Below, in pieces: positions 1-10,103 of a stretch of DNA of 24,635 nt; positions within the stretch are counted from its first letter, which is position 1; every line of letters begins with the position of its first letter. The notes beneath the pieces were generated by a model, which searched no databases, had not been told where the DNA came from, and was given only the letters and a program-made list of their open reading frames with translations. Position numbers and translations under genes: made by a program. Source of the DNA: Alphaproteobacteria bacterium (GTDB lineage: Bacteria; Myxococcota_A; UBA796; GCA-2862545); NCBI GenBank assembly GCA_020632925.1, contig JACKER010000063.1, forward strand, positions 1 to 24,635, given 5' to 3'.

Positions 1-97
1 GGCCAGAACGAGGGGACCCGTAGGCGGGTGGCGACGATGTGGCCGTGGATCCGGCCAGAACGAGGGGACCCGTAGGCGGGTGGCGACGATGTGGCCG
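1..97. repeat. Direct repeat, two 45-bp copies at 52-bp period
   Basis: The 45 bases at 1-45 recur without change at 53-97, separated by a 7-base spacer (tggatcc). The 52-bp period is not a multiple of three, so the copies fall in different reading frames, which argues against a coding repeat. The first copy touches the window edge, so more copies may lie upstream. The region has no convincing gene. Confidence 0.9.
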
Positions 98-204
98 CCG
101 TGGCCGAGAAATGATCAATCATCAAGTCCTGACACCCGTACTGGGCGCGGTACACGGTGCAGTCAGCGGGTTGCTCATGAGCTCCCGCAGGGGCAGGTGG
201 GCGC

Positions 205-453
205 ATGCCCAAGCTCACCGTGGTCGTCCGCGGCCGGTTCCAGCCCCTCGACGTGCCCCTGCGGAAGGACGGGCCCAACGTGTGGACGGTGCTCCTCCCC
301 AAGGTCCACCCGATCCACGCCGCCGCTCGCCGTCCGCCCACGCTGGAGGGCTGGGAGGGCGCCATCTTCGCGCTCGACGGCCGTGAGGCGGATCCGGCCA
401 TCGGCTCGGGTGAGACGAAGGACACGCTGGAGCTGACGCTGCTCGCGCCCTGA
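205..453 (+). CDS. Small uncharacterised protein, 82 aa
   Basis: I do not recognise a family. The ORF runs from an ATG preceded by a purine-rich gcaggtgggcgc stretch (a usable ribosome-binding site) to a TGA six bases short of the convergent stop at 459. Codon third positions are almost all G or C, as in the neighbouring genes, which supports real coding. The product starts with an alternating hydrophobic beta-type segment (PKLTVVVRG), has a central Trp-containing LEGWEGAIF segment, and ends in another beta-like stretch (TLELTLLAP). There is no signal peptide, membrane helix or cysteine, so a soluble, mostly beta, cytoplasmic protein is likely. Function unknown. Confidence 0.65.
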   Translation: MPKLTVVVRGRFQPLDVPLRKDGPNVWTVLLPKVHPIHAAARRPPTLEGWEGAIFALDGREADPAIGSGETKDTLELTLLAP

Positions 454-458
454 CGTCG

Positions 459-1226
459 TCAGCTGCGGGGGTCGACCGCGACGGCCCGCGCCCGCTCCAG
501 CACGTCCGCCCACGCCTCGGGCGTGAACGCGTCCACCAGCCACTGGCACTCGTCCAGGAGCCGGGCGTGCTCGCCTGCGAGCTCGGGCAGCTGCTCGCTC
601 GGGACCACGACGTGACCGTCGTCGCGGCCGTCGTCCAACACCAGGAAGCGGACGTTGGGCAGCACCAGGTCCTCGGTCCCGATCCAGATCGCCAGCCTGC
701 GCGTCCGGTCCCCGTCGATCGTGAACACGCCCGCGTCGCGGTACTTCGCCGGGACATCCCACTGGACCGCGCGCATCCGCTCCAGCAGGCGCTGGGGGAA
801 GTCGGGGCCTCGCAGCTCGAACTGCAGGCGGCGGCCGAAGACGAAGGAACGCACGGGGCCTGGCGCCTCCATCGGCCCGCGGTCCAACAGGGCCACCAAC
901 GCCCGCGCGCCCGAGCTCGCCAGCTGATCCCGCATCTCGCGCCCGAACCAGGCCGTCACGTCGTCGGTCAGCACACCCTCGACCTCCACCTCACCCCCGA
1001 GCGACACCGCGATCGCGACCGCCAGATCGATGTCGGCGTCGGCGGCGAGCGCGCGGATCTCGATGCCGACCTCGCCGGGGCTCGTCACCACTGTCGTCGT
1101 GCGCGTGCTGAGGCCCACCCGGTGCAGCAGGTAGCTGTCGTCGTCGGCCGTCCAGCGGAGGTCGTCGAAGGGCAGCGCCGCCGGGTCGAACACCCGATCG
1201 GTGCGAACGGTCAGGTCGGTGCTCAC
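459..1226 (-). CDS. Uncharacterised protein coupled to an ACP gene, 255 aa
   Basis: This is the last gene of the acetyl-CoA synthetase / 2-oxoacid dehydrogenase / ACP run. It starts with GTG at 1224-1226, overlapping the TGA of the ACP gene in a GTGA junction, so translation is probably coupled. The upstream extension in the same frame is only Arg-rich antisense-like sequence and was excluded. The protein is acidic and soluble, without signal peptide, membrane helix or any motif I can name. It has a beta-rich N-terminal part (LLHRVGLSTRTTTVV), a middle part with FVFGRRLQFELRGPDFP and a Trp/Pro motif (VQWDVPAKYRD), and a helical C-terminus (DECQWLVDAF). The position suggests that it acts with the ACP or the dehydrogenase, but this rests on gene order only. 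Confidence 0.8.
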   Translation of the reverse strand: MSTDLTVRTDRVFDPAALPFDDLRWTADDDSYLLHRVGLSTRTTTVVTSPGEVGIEIRALAADADIDLAVAIAVSLGGEVEVEGVLTDDVTAWFGREMRDQLASSGARALVALLDRGPMEAPGPVRSFVFGRRLQFELRGPDFPQRLLERMRAVQWDVPAKYRDAGVFTIDGDRTRRLAIWIGTEDLVLPNVRFLVLDDGRDDGHVVVPSEQLPELAGEHARLLDECQWLVDAFTPEAWADVLERARAVAVDPRS

Positions 1227-1471
1227 CGGGCGGCCAGCTTGCGAGCGAGGGTCGTGACCAGGCCGTCGAGCGTGGCCAGCGCGGGGTAGTCGGACTCCGG
1301 GATCTCGACGCCGAGCTTCTCGGAGAGCGCGGTGTAGACGGCGAGCAGGTCCATGGAGTCCAGGTCGAGCTCCTCGCGGAGGATGGCGCTCCGATCGACG
1401 GTGGACAGGTCGGCCTCGGGGGCGATGCCGCCGAGCGCGTCGGCGAGCGCGGTCTCGATCTCGGTGTTCAC
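1223..1471 (-). CDS. Acyl carrier protein, 82 aa
   Basis: The length (82 aa), acidic character and four-helix pattern are those of a discrete acyl carrier protein. The phosphopantetheine attachment motif is LDLDSMDL, with the modified serine at about residue 39. The start is GTG at 1469-1471, overlapping the E2 stop (GTGA), and the gene overlaps the next ORF in the same way. It is embedded in a 2-oxoacid dehydrogenase operon rather than beside fatty-acid synthesis genes (no fabD/fabG/fabF here), so it is more likely a dedicated carrier than the housekeeping ACP. A plausible role is accepting an acyl unit made by the neighbouring E1/E2 or acyl-CoA synthetase. That role is inference, while the family call is secure. 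Confidence 0.93.
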   Translation of the reverse strand: MNTEIETALADALGGIAPEADLSTVDRSAILREELDLDSMDLLAVYTALSEKLGVEIPESDYPALATLDGLVTTLARKLAAR

Positions 1472-2647
1472 AGCTTCTCCGGCGCGGCCAGCAGCCGCTC
1501 GACGTGGGACAGGAAGAGCGACCCCAGGTGCCCGTCGGTCGCGCGGTGGTCGCCGGCGAGCGTGAGCGTGAGGATCGGGCGGACGGTGAGCATGCCATCG
1601 ACGGCCCAGGGGCGGTCGAGGACCTTGCCGAGCCCGACGAGCGCGACCTGCGGCGGGTAGATGACCCCGTACACGGCCTCCACGCCCTGGTCGCCGAGCG
1701 CGGTGATCGTCGCGGTGGGATCGGTGAGCTCAGACGCGCGCAGACGACCGGCGCGGGCGCGGGTGGTCAGGTCCTTGAGGTCGGCCATGATGGCGTCGAG
1801 GTCCTTGCGGTCGGCGTCGTGGAGCGCTGGCGTCACGAGCCCCCCGCCGCGCAGCGCGATGGCGACGCCGGGGTGGACGCCGGTGGCCGGGCGGAAGGCG
1901 CCGTCGACCCAGAACCCGTTGAGCTCGGGGTGCTCGGCGAGGCCCAGCGCGATCGCGCGGACGAACAGCGCCATCGGCAGCAGGCGCTGCTGGATGGGTC
2001 GCTCGAGGTTGAGGCGGGCCAGGTGGTCGAGGGCTCGGCGGACGTCCACGCGGTGGAGCAGGTGGTAGGCGGGGATCTCGCGGTGGGACTTCTCCATCGC
2101 GGCGGCGATGGCCTTGCGCATGGCGAGCTTCGCGTCGGTCCTGGGCGGCTCGGGTGGTGGTGGGGTGGGCTCCGGGGCCTTGGCGGCGGCCTCGACGTCG
2201 GCGCGGGTGACGGCACCGTGGGGGCCCGTGCCGCGGACGGTGGCGAGGTCGACGCCGAGCTCGGAGGCGCGGCGGCGGGCGGCGGGGGCGCTGCGGATCC
2301 AGGTGGACCTGGCGGAGGGAGGAACGGGGGGTGGAGGGGGAGCTTCGGGAGCGGGAGCGGGAGCGGGAGCGGGAGGGGGAGCGGGAGCGGGAGAGGGCGG
2401 AGGAGGGGCAGGGGACTCGGGGGACGAGGTGAGGGTGGCGAGGGGAGTGCCGACGGGGACGGTGGCGCCGACGGCGACCAGGAGCTCCCCGATGGTGCCG
2501 GCCTGCCAGATCTCGACCTCGATGGCGCCCTTCTGCGTCTCCACGACCGCGACGACCTGGCCGCGCTCCACGCGGTCGCCGGGCTTCACCAGCCACTCGA
2601 CGAGCGTGCCGTCGTCCATGTCGGCGCCGAGCGAGGGCATCGTGAAG

Positions 2648-2655
<8 letters not shown>
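1468..2655 (-). CDS. 2-oxoacid dehydrogenase E2 (dihydrolipoamide acyltransferase), 395 aa
   Basis: E2 core enzyme that carries the acyl group from E1 on a lipoyl arm and transfers it to CoA. Residues 1-76 form one lipoyl domain with the lipoylated lysine in ETQKGA (about K42). Residues 80-113 are a Pro/Ala linker. Residues 117-155 are a peripheral subunit-binding domain (SAPAARRRASELGVDL, then RGTGPHGAVTRADV). A second Pro-rich linker leads to the catalytic domain (about 172-395), which has the active-site DHRATDG at 369-375. The length suits a one-lipoyl-domain E2. The gene starts 8 bp inside the end of the E1 gene and is followed by a GTGA-coupled ACP. No E3 (dihydrolipoamide dehydrogenase) gene is present nearby, so it presumably shares E3 with another complex. 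The substrate (pyruvate, branched-chain or acetoin) cannot be decided from sequence. Confidence 0.95.
2347..2394. repeat. GGGAGC hexamer tandem repeat inside the E2 gene
   Basis: About eight six-base units, mostly GGGAGC with a GGGAGG variant near the middle and a GGGAGA end unit. They encode alternating Ala-Pro on the minus strand, in the flexible linker after the lipoyl domain. Because the unit is a multiple of three, slippage would change linker length without breaking the frame. Confidence 0.85.
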
Positions 2656-4710
<2,055 letters not shown>

Positions 4711-4714
<4 letters not shown>

Positions 4715-6486
4715 CGGACGGGCTCCGGCTCGAGGGTGGACAGGTCGCCCTCGGGCAGGCCGAGCTCCCGGGCCTTCAGCAGGCGACGCAGGATCTTGCC
4801 GCTGCGCGTCTTCGGCAGCGACGGGAGGAAGTCGATCTCCTTGGGGGCGACGACCGCGCCGAGGTGCTTGCGGGCGAGACCCAGCAGCTCTCTACGCATG
4901 GCCTCGCCGGGCTCGTAGCCGGGCTTGAGCGCGACGAAGGCCTTGATGACCTCCATCGCGACCGGGTCGGGCTTGCCGATGACGCCGACCTCCGCGACCC
5001 CCGGGTGCTCCATCAGGACGCTCTCGACCTCGAACGGCCCGATCAGGTGGCCGCTGGTCTTGATCACGTCGTCGCTGCGCCCGACGAACCAGAAGTACCC
5101 GTCGGCGTCGACCTTCGCGACGTCCCCGGACAGGTACCAGCGGCGCCCGTCGGTGCCCTCGGCGAAGCACTTCGCATACCGCGCCTCCTCGTGCAGGTAG
5201 GCGCGCATCATGGACGGCCAGCCGACGACCAGCGCGAGCTCCCCCTGCTCGTCGGGGTCGGTGATCGGCGTGACGCGGCCGTCCTCCTCGCGGCGCACCA
5301 CCGCGGCGTCGATGCCGGGCAGCGGGCGACCCATGGACCCTGGCCGGATGGGCATGCACGCGAGGTTCGCGATGACGATGCCGCCGGTCTCCGTCTGCCA
5401 CCAGTTGTCGTGGATGGGGAGCCCGAACGCCTCGATCCCCCACATCACCCCCTCGGGGTTGAGCGGCTCGCCGACGGAGGCGACGAAGCGCAGGTCGGGC
5501 AGCGCGTACCGGCGGGCGAGCTCGGCGCCGGCCTTCATCATCATCCGGACGGCCGTGGGTGCCGTGTACCAGACGTTCACCCGCTGCTCCTGCAGCGTGC
5601 GGTACCAGGTCTCGGCGTCGAACTCCGCCTCGTAGAACAAGAGCGTCACGCCGTTCACCAGCGGGCTGACGATGCCGTAGCTCGTGCCCGTGACCCAGCC
5701 GGGATCGGCGGTGCACCAGTAGACATCCCCCTCCTGCAGGTCGAGCGCGAAGCGCCCCGAGGCCGCGTGGTGGACGACGGCCTGGTGGACGTGGACGGCC
5801 CCCTTGGGCTTGCCGGTGGTCCCCGAGGTGAAGTGCAGCAGCGCCATGTCCTCGGGGTCGGTCGGCGGGACCTCGAAGGTGTCGGGGGCCGCGGACATCA
5901 CCTCCGCGAAGGACGTGGTGCCCTCGGGCAGCTCGCCCTCGCCGACGATGAGCACGTGGCGCAGCGATGTGAGACGGTCGCGGATGGGAGCGACCTTCTT
6001 GCGGTACAGCGAGGCCGTGGTCACGAGCACGACGCCCTCGCCGATGGTGATGCGCGCCGCGATGGGGTCCGGGCCGAAGGCGCTGAACAGCGGGGACGCG
6101 ACGCAGCGGGCGGCGAGCGTGCCGATCACGCCCTCCACGAGCTCCGGCACGCGCCCGAGCAGGAAGAACACCCGCTCGCCGGGCGACACGCCGAGAGCCC
6201 CGAGCGCGTTCGAGAACCGATTCGCCCGTCGCGAGAGCTCGGCGGTCGTGATGTCGACCACGGTGCCGTCCTTGCCGACCCAGCGCATCGCCACGCGGTC
6301 CCCGTGAGCGGCCACGTGCCGGTGCACGGCCTCCCAGGCGATGTTCAGCCCGCCGCCGGGCAGCCCGTCGAGCCGCGCGCGAGCGGCCTCCCAGGTGAAC
6401 GAGGCCCGCTCGGCGTCGAGGTCGGCCACTACCGGCGGTCGAGCCAGCGTCGAGAGGTCCTTCTCCACCACCGGCCACCGATCCAT
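4711..6486 (-). CDS. acsA: Acetyl-CoA synthetase (AMP-forming), 591 aa
   Basis: ANL-superfamily enzyme converting acetate, ATP and CoA to acetyl-CoA, AMP and PPi. The ATP-binding motif FTSGTTGKPKG is at 219-229, WWQTETGG at 362-369, SGD at 453-455, and the hinge region is GRSDDVIKTSGH (469-480). The catalytic, potentially acetylated lysine lies in KTRSGKILRR (about K564). The WWQTETGG form with its Trp is typical of acetate-specific enzymes. Length fits the shorter AcsA type rather than the 650-aa Acs type. The start is set at ATG 6484-6486 because AAAGGGGGG lies 4 bases upstream; a longer reading to 6597 adds only a Cys/Arg-rich antisense-like stretch. It is the first gene of the run, with 120 bp of noncoding DNA upstream. 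A propionyl-activating role is possible but less likely. Confidence 0.93.
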
Positions 6487-6490
6487 CGGT

Positions 6491-6499
6491 CCCCCCTTT
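6491..6499 (-). promoter_or_regulatory. Ribosome-binding site of the acetyl-CoA synthetase gene
   Basis: Read on the minus strand this is AAAGGGGGG, four bases before the ATG at 6486. It decides the start over the longer upstream frame. Confidence 0.75.
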
Positions 6500-6567
6500 C
6501 CACGGACGGGTACCGCAACCTGCGTGCCACCGCGCGCCCGCGCTCTCGGCGGGTCTCGCTCGCCAGG

Positions 6568-6583
6568 GTGTGCAGGAACACAC
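6568..6583. promoter_or_regulatory. Inverted repeat GTGTG-N6-CACAC upstream of acetyl-CoA synthetase
   Basis: Perfect five-base arms (gtgtg / cacac) flank six bases, about 80 bases before the acetyl-CoA synthetase start. The 5-6-5 architecture resembles CRP/FNR-family operators (TGTGA-N6-TCACA), though the arms differ from that consensus. It sits in the only sizeable gap before the operon, so it is a candidate operator. A chance dyad is quite possible. Confidence 0.3.
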
Positions 6584-6606
6584 AGGCTGGGTGCCATCCA
6601 CCACGA

Positions 6607-8037
6607 TCAGCGGCCGTAGCCGACGACCTCCGCGCGCACGAGGTCGTAGAGCAGGTGGTCCAACGTGTTGGCCTCGACCTGCCCCTCCACGCCGTGATCG
6701 GCGGCCGAGGCCGCGAGGTCGTCCTCGTACTCGAGGAACAGGAACCGACCGTGCGTGAACTGGGCGATCTGCCTGAACACGAGGGAGCCCACGTCGTCGA
6801 GCCCGCTCGCGGCCACCGTGTGCACGCGCAGCCCCGCCGCGACCGCTCGGCGCACCCCCTGGTCGTAGGGCAGGTCGTCCGCGTAGTCCATGTGGGGCGG
6901 GGCATCGGCCAGCAGGAACGCGACCCTCGCGGCCTCCGGGCGGTAGGGGAGCCGCGCCGCCACCGCCAGCGCCTCGTTCAAGGATTCCTCGGTGTCCCCG
7001 CCGCCCTTGGCGTGCGTGCCCCGCAGCGTGTCGTCGACGACCCCGAGGTCGGCGGTCGGGAAGAGCACGTCGGTGACGTAGAGGTCCCCCCGGTCGCGAT
7101 AGCTCACCACCCCGATGCGCAGGTCGACGCCGCCGAGGTCCCGCTCGAGCCGCTGCACGACGTCGCGCAGGCAGCCCGTCAGCGTCGCCAACTCGTCTCC
7201 CATGCTCCCCGTCGTGTCCAGGATCAGCACGACGTCGACGGGCACGCGGTCGGGTGCGGCGTGGGGGGCGTCGGTCGCGACGACCAGGTCGGCCCTCGGC
7301 GTCCAGTCGCGTGACACCTCGTCGACCTCGACCCGGTAGGTCGAGGCGGGCCCGTCACCGTCGAGCCACGGCCGGAAGGGCACCTGGCCGTCCCCCTGGG
7401 TCGTGCCGTCGAGCACGGCGTGCCCGGCCTCGTCTCGCACGAGCACGTGAGCGCCCACCCGGGGAGCGCCCTCGGCGTCGAGCACCCGGACCCACACCTG
7501 GTCACGCACGTCGAGCGGGGCCCAGCGGCCCTCCATGTCCGGTCGATCGGTCCAGCTGCCGACGAAGCGGAGGAAGCCTCGCAGATCGGCGTTGTCGTCC
7601 GTCGACCCGGCACGCGGCGGGGACGCCTCCCGCGCCAGCGTCACCGCCGACTGGTAGCTCCGTCCGGTCGGTACGTGCTCCAGGAACTCCTTCGTCAACA
7701 CCATGCCCGTGGTCGACCCCTCGCTGACGTCGATCCGTGGGACGACCGCCAGGATCGTGTCCATGAACGCCACCCGCGCGGGGTGGACACCCGCGACGGG
7801 TGGGGTGACCCGCAGGTGGAGGGCGCGGTGCTCGGCGACGTACAGGTCCACGTCCATCGGCTCGTGACCCGCGCAGCGTAGACTCACGGTGACAGCGCCA
7901 ACGTGCTCGAGCTCGAGCTGGGCCCGGCCGTTCGCATCGGTATGGGCGCCGAGGTCGGAGGGCGACAGGCTCACCGCGCAGTCGGCGAGCGGCCCCCCAT
8001 CGGTCACCTCCACGTCCACGAGCGAGACGGGCACCAC
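6607..8037 (-). CDS. VWA-domain protein with carboxypeptidase-regulatory-like N-terminus, 476 aa
   Basis: Residues 1-80 look like a carboxypeptidase-regulatory/Ig-like fold (DANGRAQLELEHVG, a repeat of short beta strands). Residues about 108-137 (STTGMVLTKEFLE, then VPTGRSYQSAV) resemble the start of the plug region of Oar-type TonB-dependent receptors. Residues about 180-255 form a second beta domain. From 266 on there is a von Willebrand factor A domain with the metal-ion-dependent adhesion motif DTTGS at 274-278, a YRDRGD segment, and a GGGDTEES loop. No signal peptide is visible. The start is GTG 8035-8037 because GGAGGGAGG lies 5 bases upstream. An alternative GTG at 8080-8082 would give 491 aa and a GTGA overlap with the lipoprotein gene. 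VWA domains mediate metal-dependent protein contacts; the partner is unknown. Confidence 0.88.
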   Translation of the reverse strand: MVPVSLVDVEVTDGGPLADCAVSLSPSDLGAHTDANGRAQLELEHVGAVTVSLRCAGHEPMDVDLYVAEHRALHLRVTPPVAGVHPARVAFMDTILAVVPRIDVSEGSTTGMVLTKEFLEHVPTGRSYQSAVTLAREASPPRAGSTDDNADLRGFLRFVGSWTDRPDMEGRWAPLDVRDQVWVRVLDAEGAPRVGAHVLVRDEAGHAVLDGTTQGDGQVPFRPWLDGDGPASTYRVEVDEVSRDWTPRADLVVATDAPHAAPDRVPVDVVLILDTTGSMGDELATLTGCLRDVVQRLERDLGGVDLRIGVVSYRDRGDLYVTDVLFPTADLGVVDDTLRGTHAKGGGDTEESLNEALAVAARLPYRPEAARVAFLLADAPPHMDYADDLPYDQGVRRAVAAGLRVHTVAASGLDDVGSLVFRQIAQFTHGRFLFLEYEDDLAASAADHGVEGQVEANTLDHLLYDLVRAEVVGYGR

Positions 8038-8042
8038 GTCGA

Positions 8043-8051
8043 CCTCCCTCC
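8043..8051 (-). promoter_or_regulatory. Ribosome-binding site supporting the VWA gene start
   Basis: On the minus strand this reads GGAGGGAGG, five bases before GTG 8037. It is much stronger than anything correctly spaced before the alternative GTG at 8082, so it favours the shorter protein. Confidence 0.6.
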
Positions 8052-8078
8052 ACCCAGTGGACCACGAGGAGGTCGTGT

Positions 8079-9692
8079 TCACTCCACCGGGTAGAGGCCG
8101 ATCGTGACGTGGCTGTCGGCGACGCAGCTGCTCGTGGCCGTGCGGGTCGTGCCGTCCGACAGCGTCTCGGCGACCGCGTACGTGGCGCAGCCGGTGGCGA
8201 GGTCCGACGCGAGGTACCGGAGCGAGGTGCCCGCCGAGTAGTCGCCGTAGGGGACTGCCCCGCCCGTCAGCGTCTTCGTCCAGATCGCGGGTCCGACGGC
8301 GTCGCTGCTCCAGGTGAACGCGTAGTTGGTGACGCTCGACCGGTCCGCCGAGAGCTCGAGGTGGCTCGTGCCGCTCAGCCAGGTGCCGCCGTCGTCGTAG
8401 CCCCAGCTCGCGTCGAAGACCGTGCCGTCCGCGGTCCACGTCCCCGCCATGCGCGGGTCGGTGCCGAAGAACGTGACCTCGCCGGTCTGCTCGCCCCCGT
8501 CGCTCCAGTGGGTCGTGAGCCGCGCGGAGCCCGTGGCCAGCGCCATGTCCGTCGTGCGCGGCCAGGCGATGAGGGTGACGATGTCCGAGGCGTCCGTGAC
8601 CTCGTCGAGCGCGGCGACCGCGGTGACGGCCGTCGGGAAGTACGGGCGGACCGCGCCGTCGGGCAGCACCAGCACCTGGTGGTCGGAGAGCAGGTCGTCC
8701 TCGGCGACCTTCGTGCCCTCGACCCACAGCGCCACCGTCGCGCCGGCGGGCGGCGTGCCGAGATCGATCAGCTCGAGCTCGAAGGTGGCGGGCGGCGGGA
8801 GCGTGGCCTCCTTGCCGACCACGTGATCCTCGAGGTGGTCCGTGCCGTCCTCGTCGAGCACGGCGGTCACCACCAGCGACACCTCGCCGCCACCGGCCCA
8901 CGGGCAGGTCGACCGCTCGCGGACCGAGGTCGCCACCTCCTCGGTGAGCGCGGCGAGGCTCGTCACCATCAGCTGCATCCACGAGCGGGAAGCCTCCCAG
9001 GCCGCCTCCAGGCGCCGCCGGCAGCGCTCGTCGCCCTCGCAGCTGGAGATCCCGTGGAGGATGGGCTGCTCGACGAACGCGTGGACACCGCAGACCGCGC
9101 GCACCTGGTCCAGCCAGTCCGGGTGGTCCACGAGGCAGTCCAGCACCTGCTCCTGGTAGGCGGCGTCCCAGTCGTTGTTCGGGTCGTCGAGCTGGTCCGC
9201 GAGGTGGACCAGCCGGGCGCCGAAGTCCTGCGTGCAGGCCTCGTAGGTCTGGACCGCGCCCTCGATCGGCAGGCTCACCTTCGCGGACGGCAGGGCCTCC
9301 GACCCGAGGCCCATCGCCACCATCGCCTCCTCGGTCGGCAGCAGCCCTTCGAGCGTGAGGTCGCCGAGCCCCGGGGAGCTCAGCTGGGCGTCGAAGGTCT
9401 GGTCCGGCTGTTGGACCCAGGTCCAGCCCGCGTCCCCGAGGTCGGCCGAGGTCGGCCAGCCGTCGTCGGCGTACTGGACGGAGAACGTGGTGTCCTCGAC
9501 CGTCCCGTCCATGGCGTCGATGTCGACCGTGGTGCCGTCGTCGGTGCCCGTGAAGCGCACCTCGCCCATCGTGTCGCCCGCCTCGAACACCACCAGCGCG
9601 GGACCCTGGTCCGGCAGGTCGACGCCGACGGTCTCGCCAGGAGGCGTCGGCTCCTCGCGGTGACAGGCCATCGCGAGCATCCACAGCGTCAT
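8079..9692 (-). CDS. Large uncharacterised lipoprotein, 537 aa
   Basis: The N-terminus MTLWMLAMAC is a very short hydrophobic leader ending in a lipobox-like cysteine at residue 10, followed by an acidic/Pro linker, as expected for an exported lipoprotein. A GGAGG sequence precedes the ATG. The mature part opens with beta-rich sequence (about 25-120), then a central Cys- and Trp-containing helical section (about 145-265, with CEGDERCRRRLEAAWE). It ends in a long beta-rich region of repeated short strands (about 270-537) in which phrases such as TGEVTFFGTD and MGEVRFTGTD recur, at about 42-51 and in the second half. No enzyme motif is recognised. It is followed directly by the VWA gene, either overlapping it by 4 bp or 41 bp apart, so the two are probably co-expressed at the envelope. 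Confidence 0.85.
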   Translation of the reverse strand: MTLWMLAMACHREEPTPPGETVGVDLPDQGPALVVFEAGDTMGEVRFTGTDDGTTVDIDAMDGTVEDTTFSVQYADDGWPTSADLGDAGWTWVQQPDQTFDAQLSSPGLGDLTLEGLLPTEEAMVAMGLGSEALPSAKVSLPIEGAVQTYEACTQDFGARLVHLADQLDDPNNDWDAAYQEQVLDCLVDHPDWLDQVRAVCGVHAFVEQPILHGISSCEGDERCRRRLEAAWEASRSWMQLMVTSLAALTEEVATSVRERSTCPWAGGGEVSLVVTAVLDEDGTDHLEDHVVGKEATLPPPATFELELIDLGTPPAGATVALWVEGTKVAEDDLLSDHQVLVLPDGAVRPYFPTAVTAVAALDEVTDASDIVTLIAWPRTTDMALATGSARLTTHWSDGGEQTGEVTFFGTDPRMAGTWTADGTVFDASWGYDDGGTWLSGTSHLELSADRSSVTNYAFTWSSDAVGPAIWTKTLTGGAVPYGDYSAGTSLRYLASDLATGCATYAVAETLSDGTTRTATSSCVADSHVTIGLYPVE

Positions 9693-9795
9693 CGCCCACC
9701 TCCGTGTCCAGGAATCCGAGCAGGTTCCGTGCCACCGCGACAGCGACGTCGCGATCTGGTGGTCGATGGGGGCGACGACCTCGATGGGGACTGCC

Positions 9796-9810
9796 TGGCA
9801 CGGTCCATGC
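9796..9810 (+). promoter_or_regulatory. Candidate sigma-54 promoter (-24/-12)
   Basis: TGGCACGGTCCATGC matches the sigma-54 consensus TGGCAC-N5-TTGC at all positions but the first T of the -12 box. The diagnostic GG and GC are 10 bases apart. It lies 23 bases before the GTG start of the downstream gene, which gives a very short leader. I found no comparable match upstream of the other genes I checked. One match in 24 kb of GC-rich DNA can be chance. Confidence 0.35.
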
Positions 9811-9833
9811 GAAGCGGCGCTCGGGAGGTTCGT

Positions 9834-10103
9834 GTGAAGTGGTGGGCAGCGGGCGCCGTGAGCGGCGTCCTGATCGTGGCGACGGTGGCGTCGAGCCGCC
9901 CGGCGGGGGCCTGCAGCATCTACTGCCAGGGCGACGACCGGGAGCTGACGGGTGTGCGGGTGAGGCTGGTGTCGGGCGATGCGGAGGCGGCGACCCCCGA
10001 CTGGCCCGAGACCGTCGAGATGCGCGTCCAGTCCTGGACCGGGGCACCCGAGGAGCTGCGCCTGTCGGACGACGAGGCCGTCTACGTCGAGGTGCAGCCA
10101 TGA
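9834..10103 (+). CDS. Small exported Cys-containing protein, 89 aa
   Basis: The start is GTG at 9834, placed by a GGGAGG ribosome-binding site about 6 bases upstream. The long in-frame extension is antisense to the lipoprotein gene. The N-terminus (KWWAAGAVSGVLIVATVASS) is a signal peptide or membrane anchor, ending near PAGACSIYC. Cleavage could be by signal peptidase I after AGA, or by signal peptidase II, although the lipobox is poor. The mature part is about 55 aa, acidic, with two close cysteines (CSIYC) and beta-like strands (GVRVRLVSG, VEMRVQSW, AVYVEVQP). The next gene overlaps its stop (ATGA), so the two small envelope proteins are co-translated. No family recognised. Confidence 0.75.
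   Translation: MKWWAAGAVSGVLIVATVASSRPAGACSIYCQGDDRELTGVRVRLVSGDAEAATPDWPETVEMRVQSWTGAPEELRLSDDEAVYVEVQP

Noticed and set aside
39..386. 115-codon frame beginning inside the left repeat
   Set aside because: Starts within the out-of-frame repeat, has an Arg/Pro-rich composition, and overlaps the better-supported 205-453 gene.
4864..7314. 816-codon plus-strand frame over the acetyl-CoA synthetase and VWA genes
   Set aside because: It is the mirror of strongly conserved coding on the minus strand, a typical artefact of very GC-rich DNA with few stop codons.
9757..9800. Possible Asp-rich metal-binding motif (DGGDDLDGDC) in frame upstream of the 9834 gene
   Set aside because: It lies in the short divergent intergenic gap, just ahead of the ribosome-binding site, with no start or domain context. 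Probably coincidence in GC-rich DNA.
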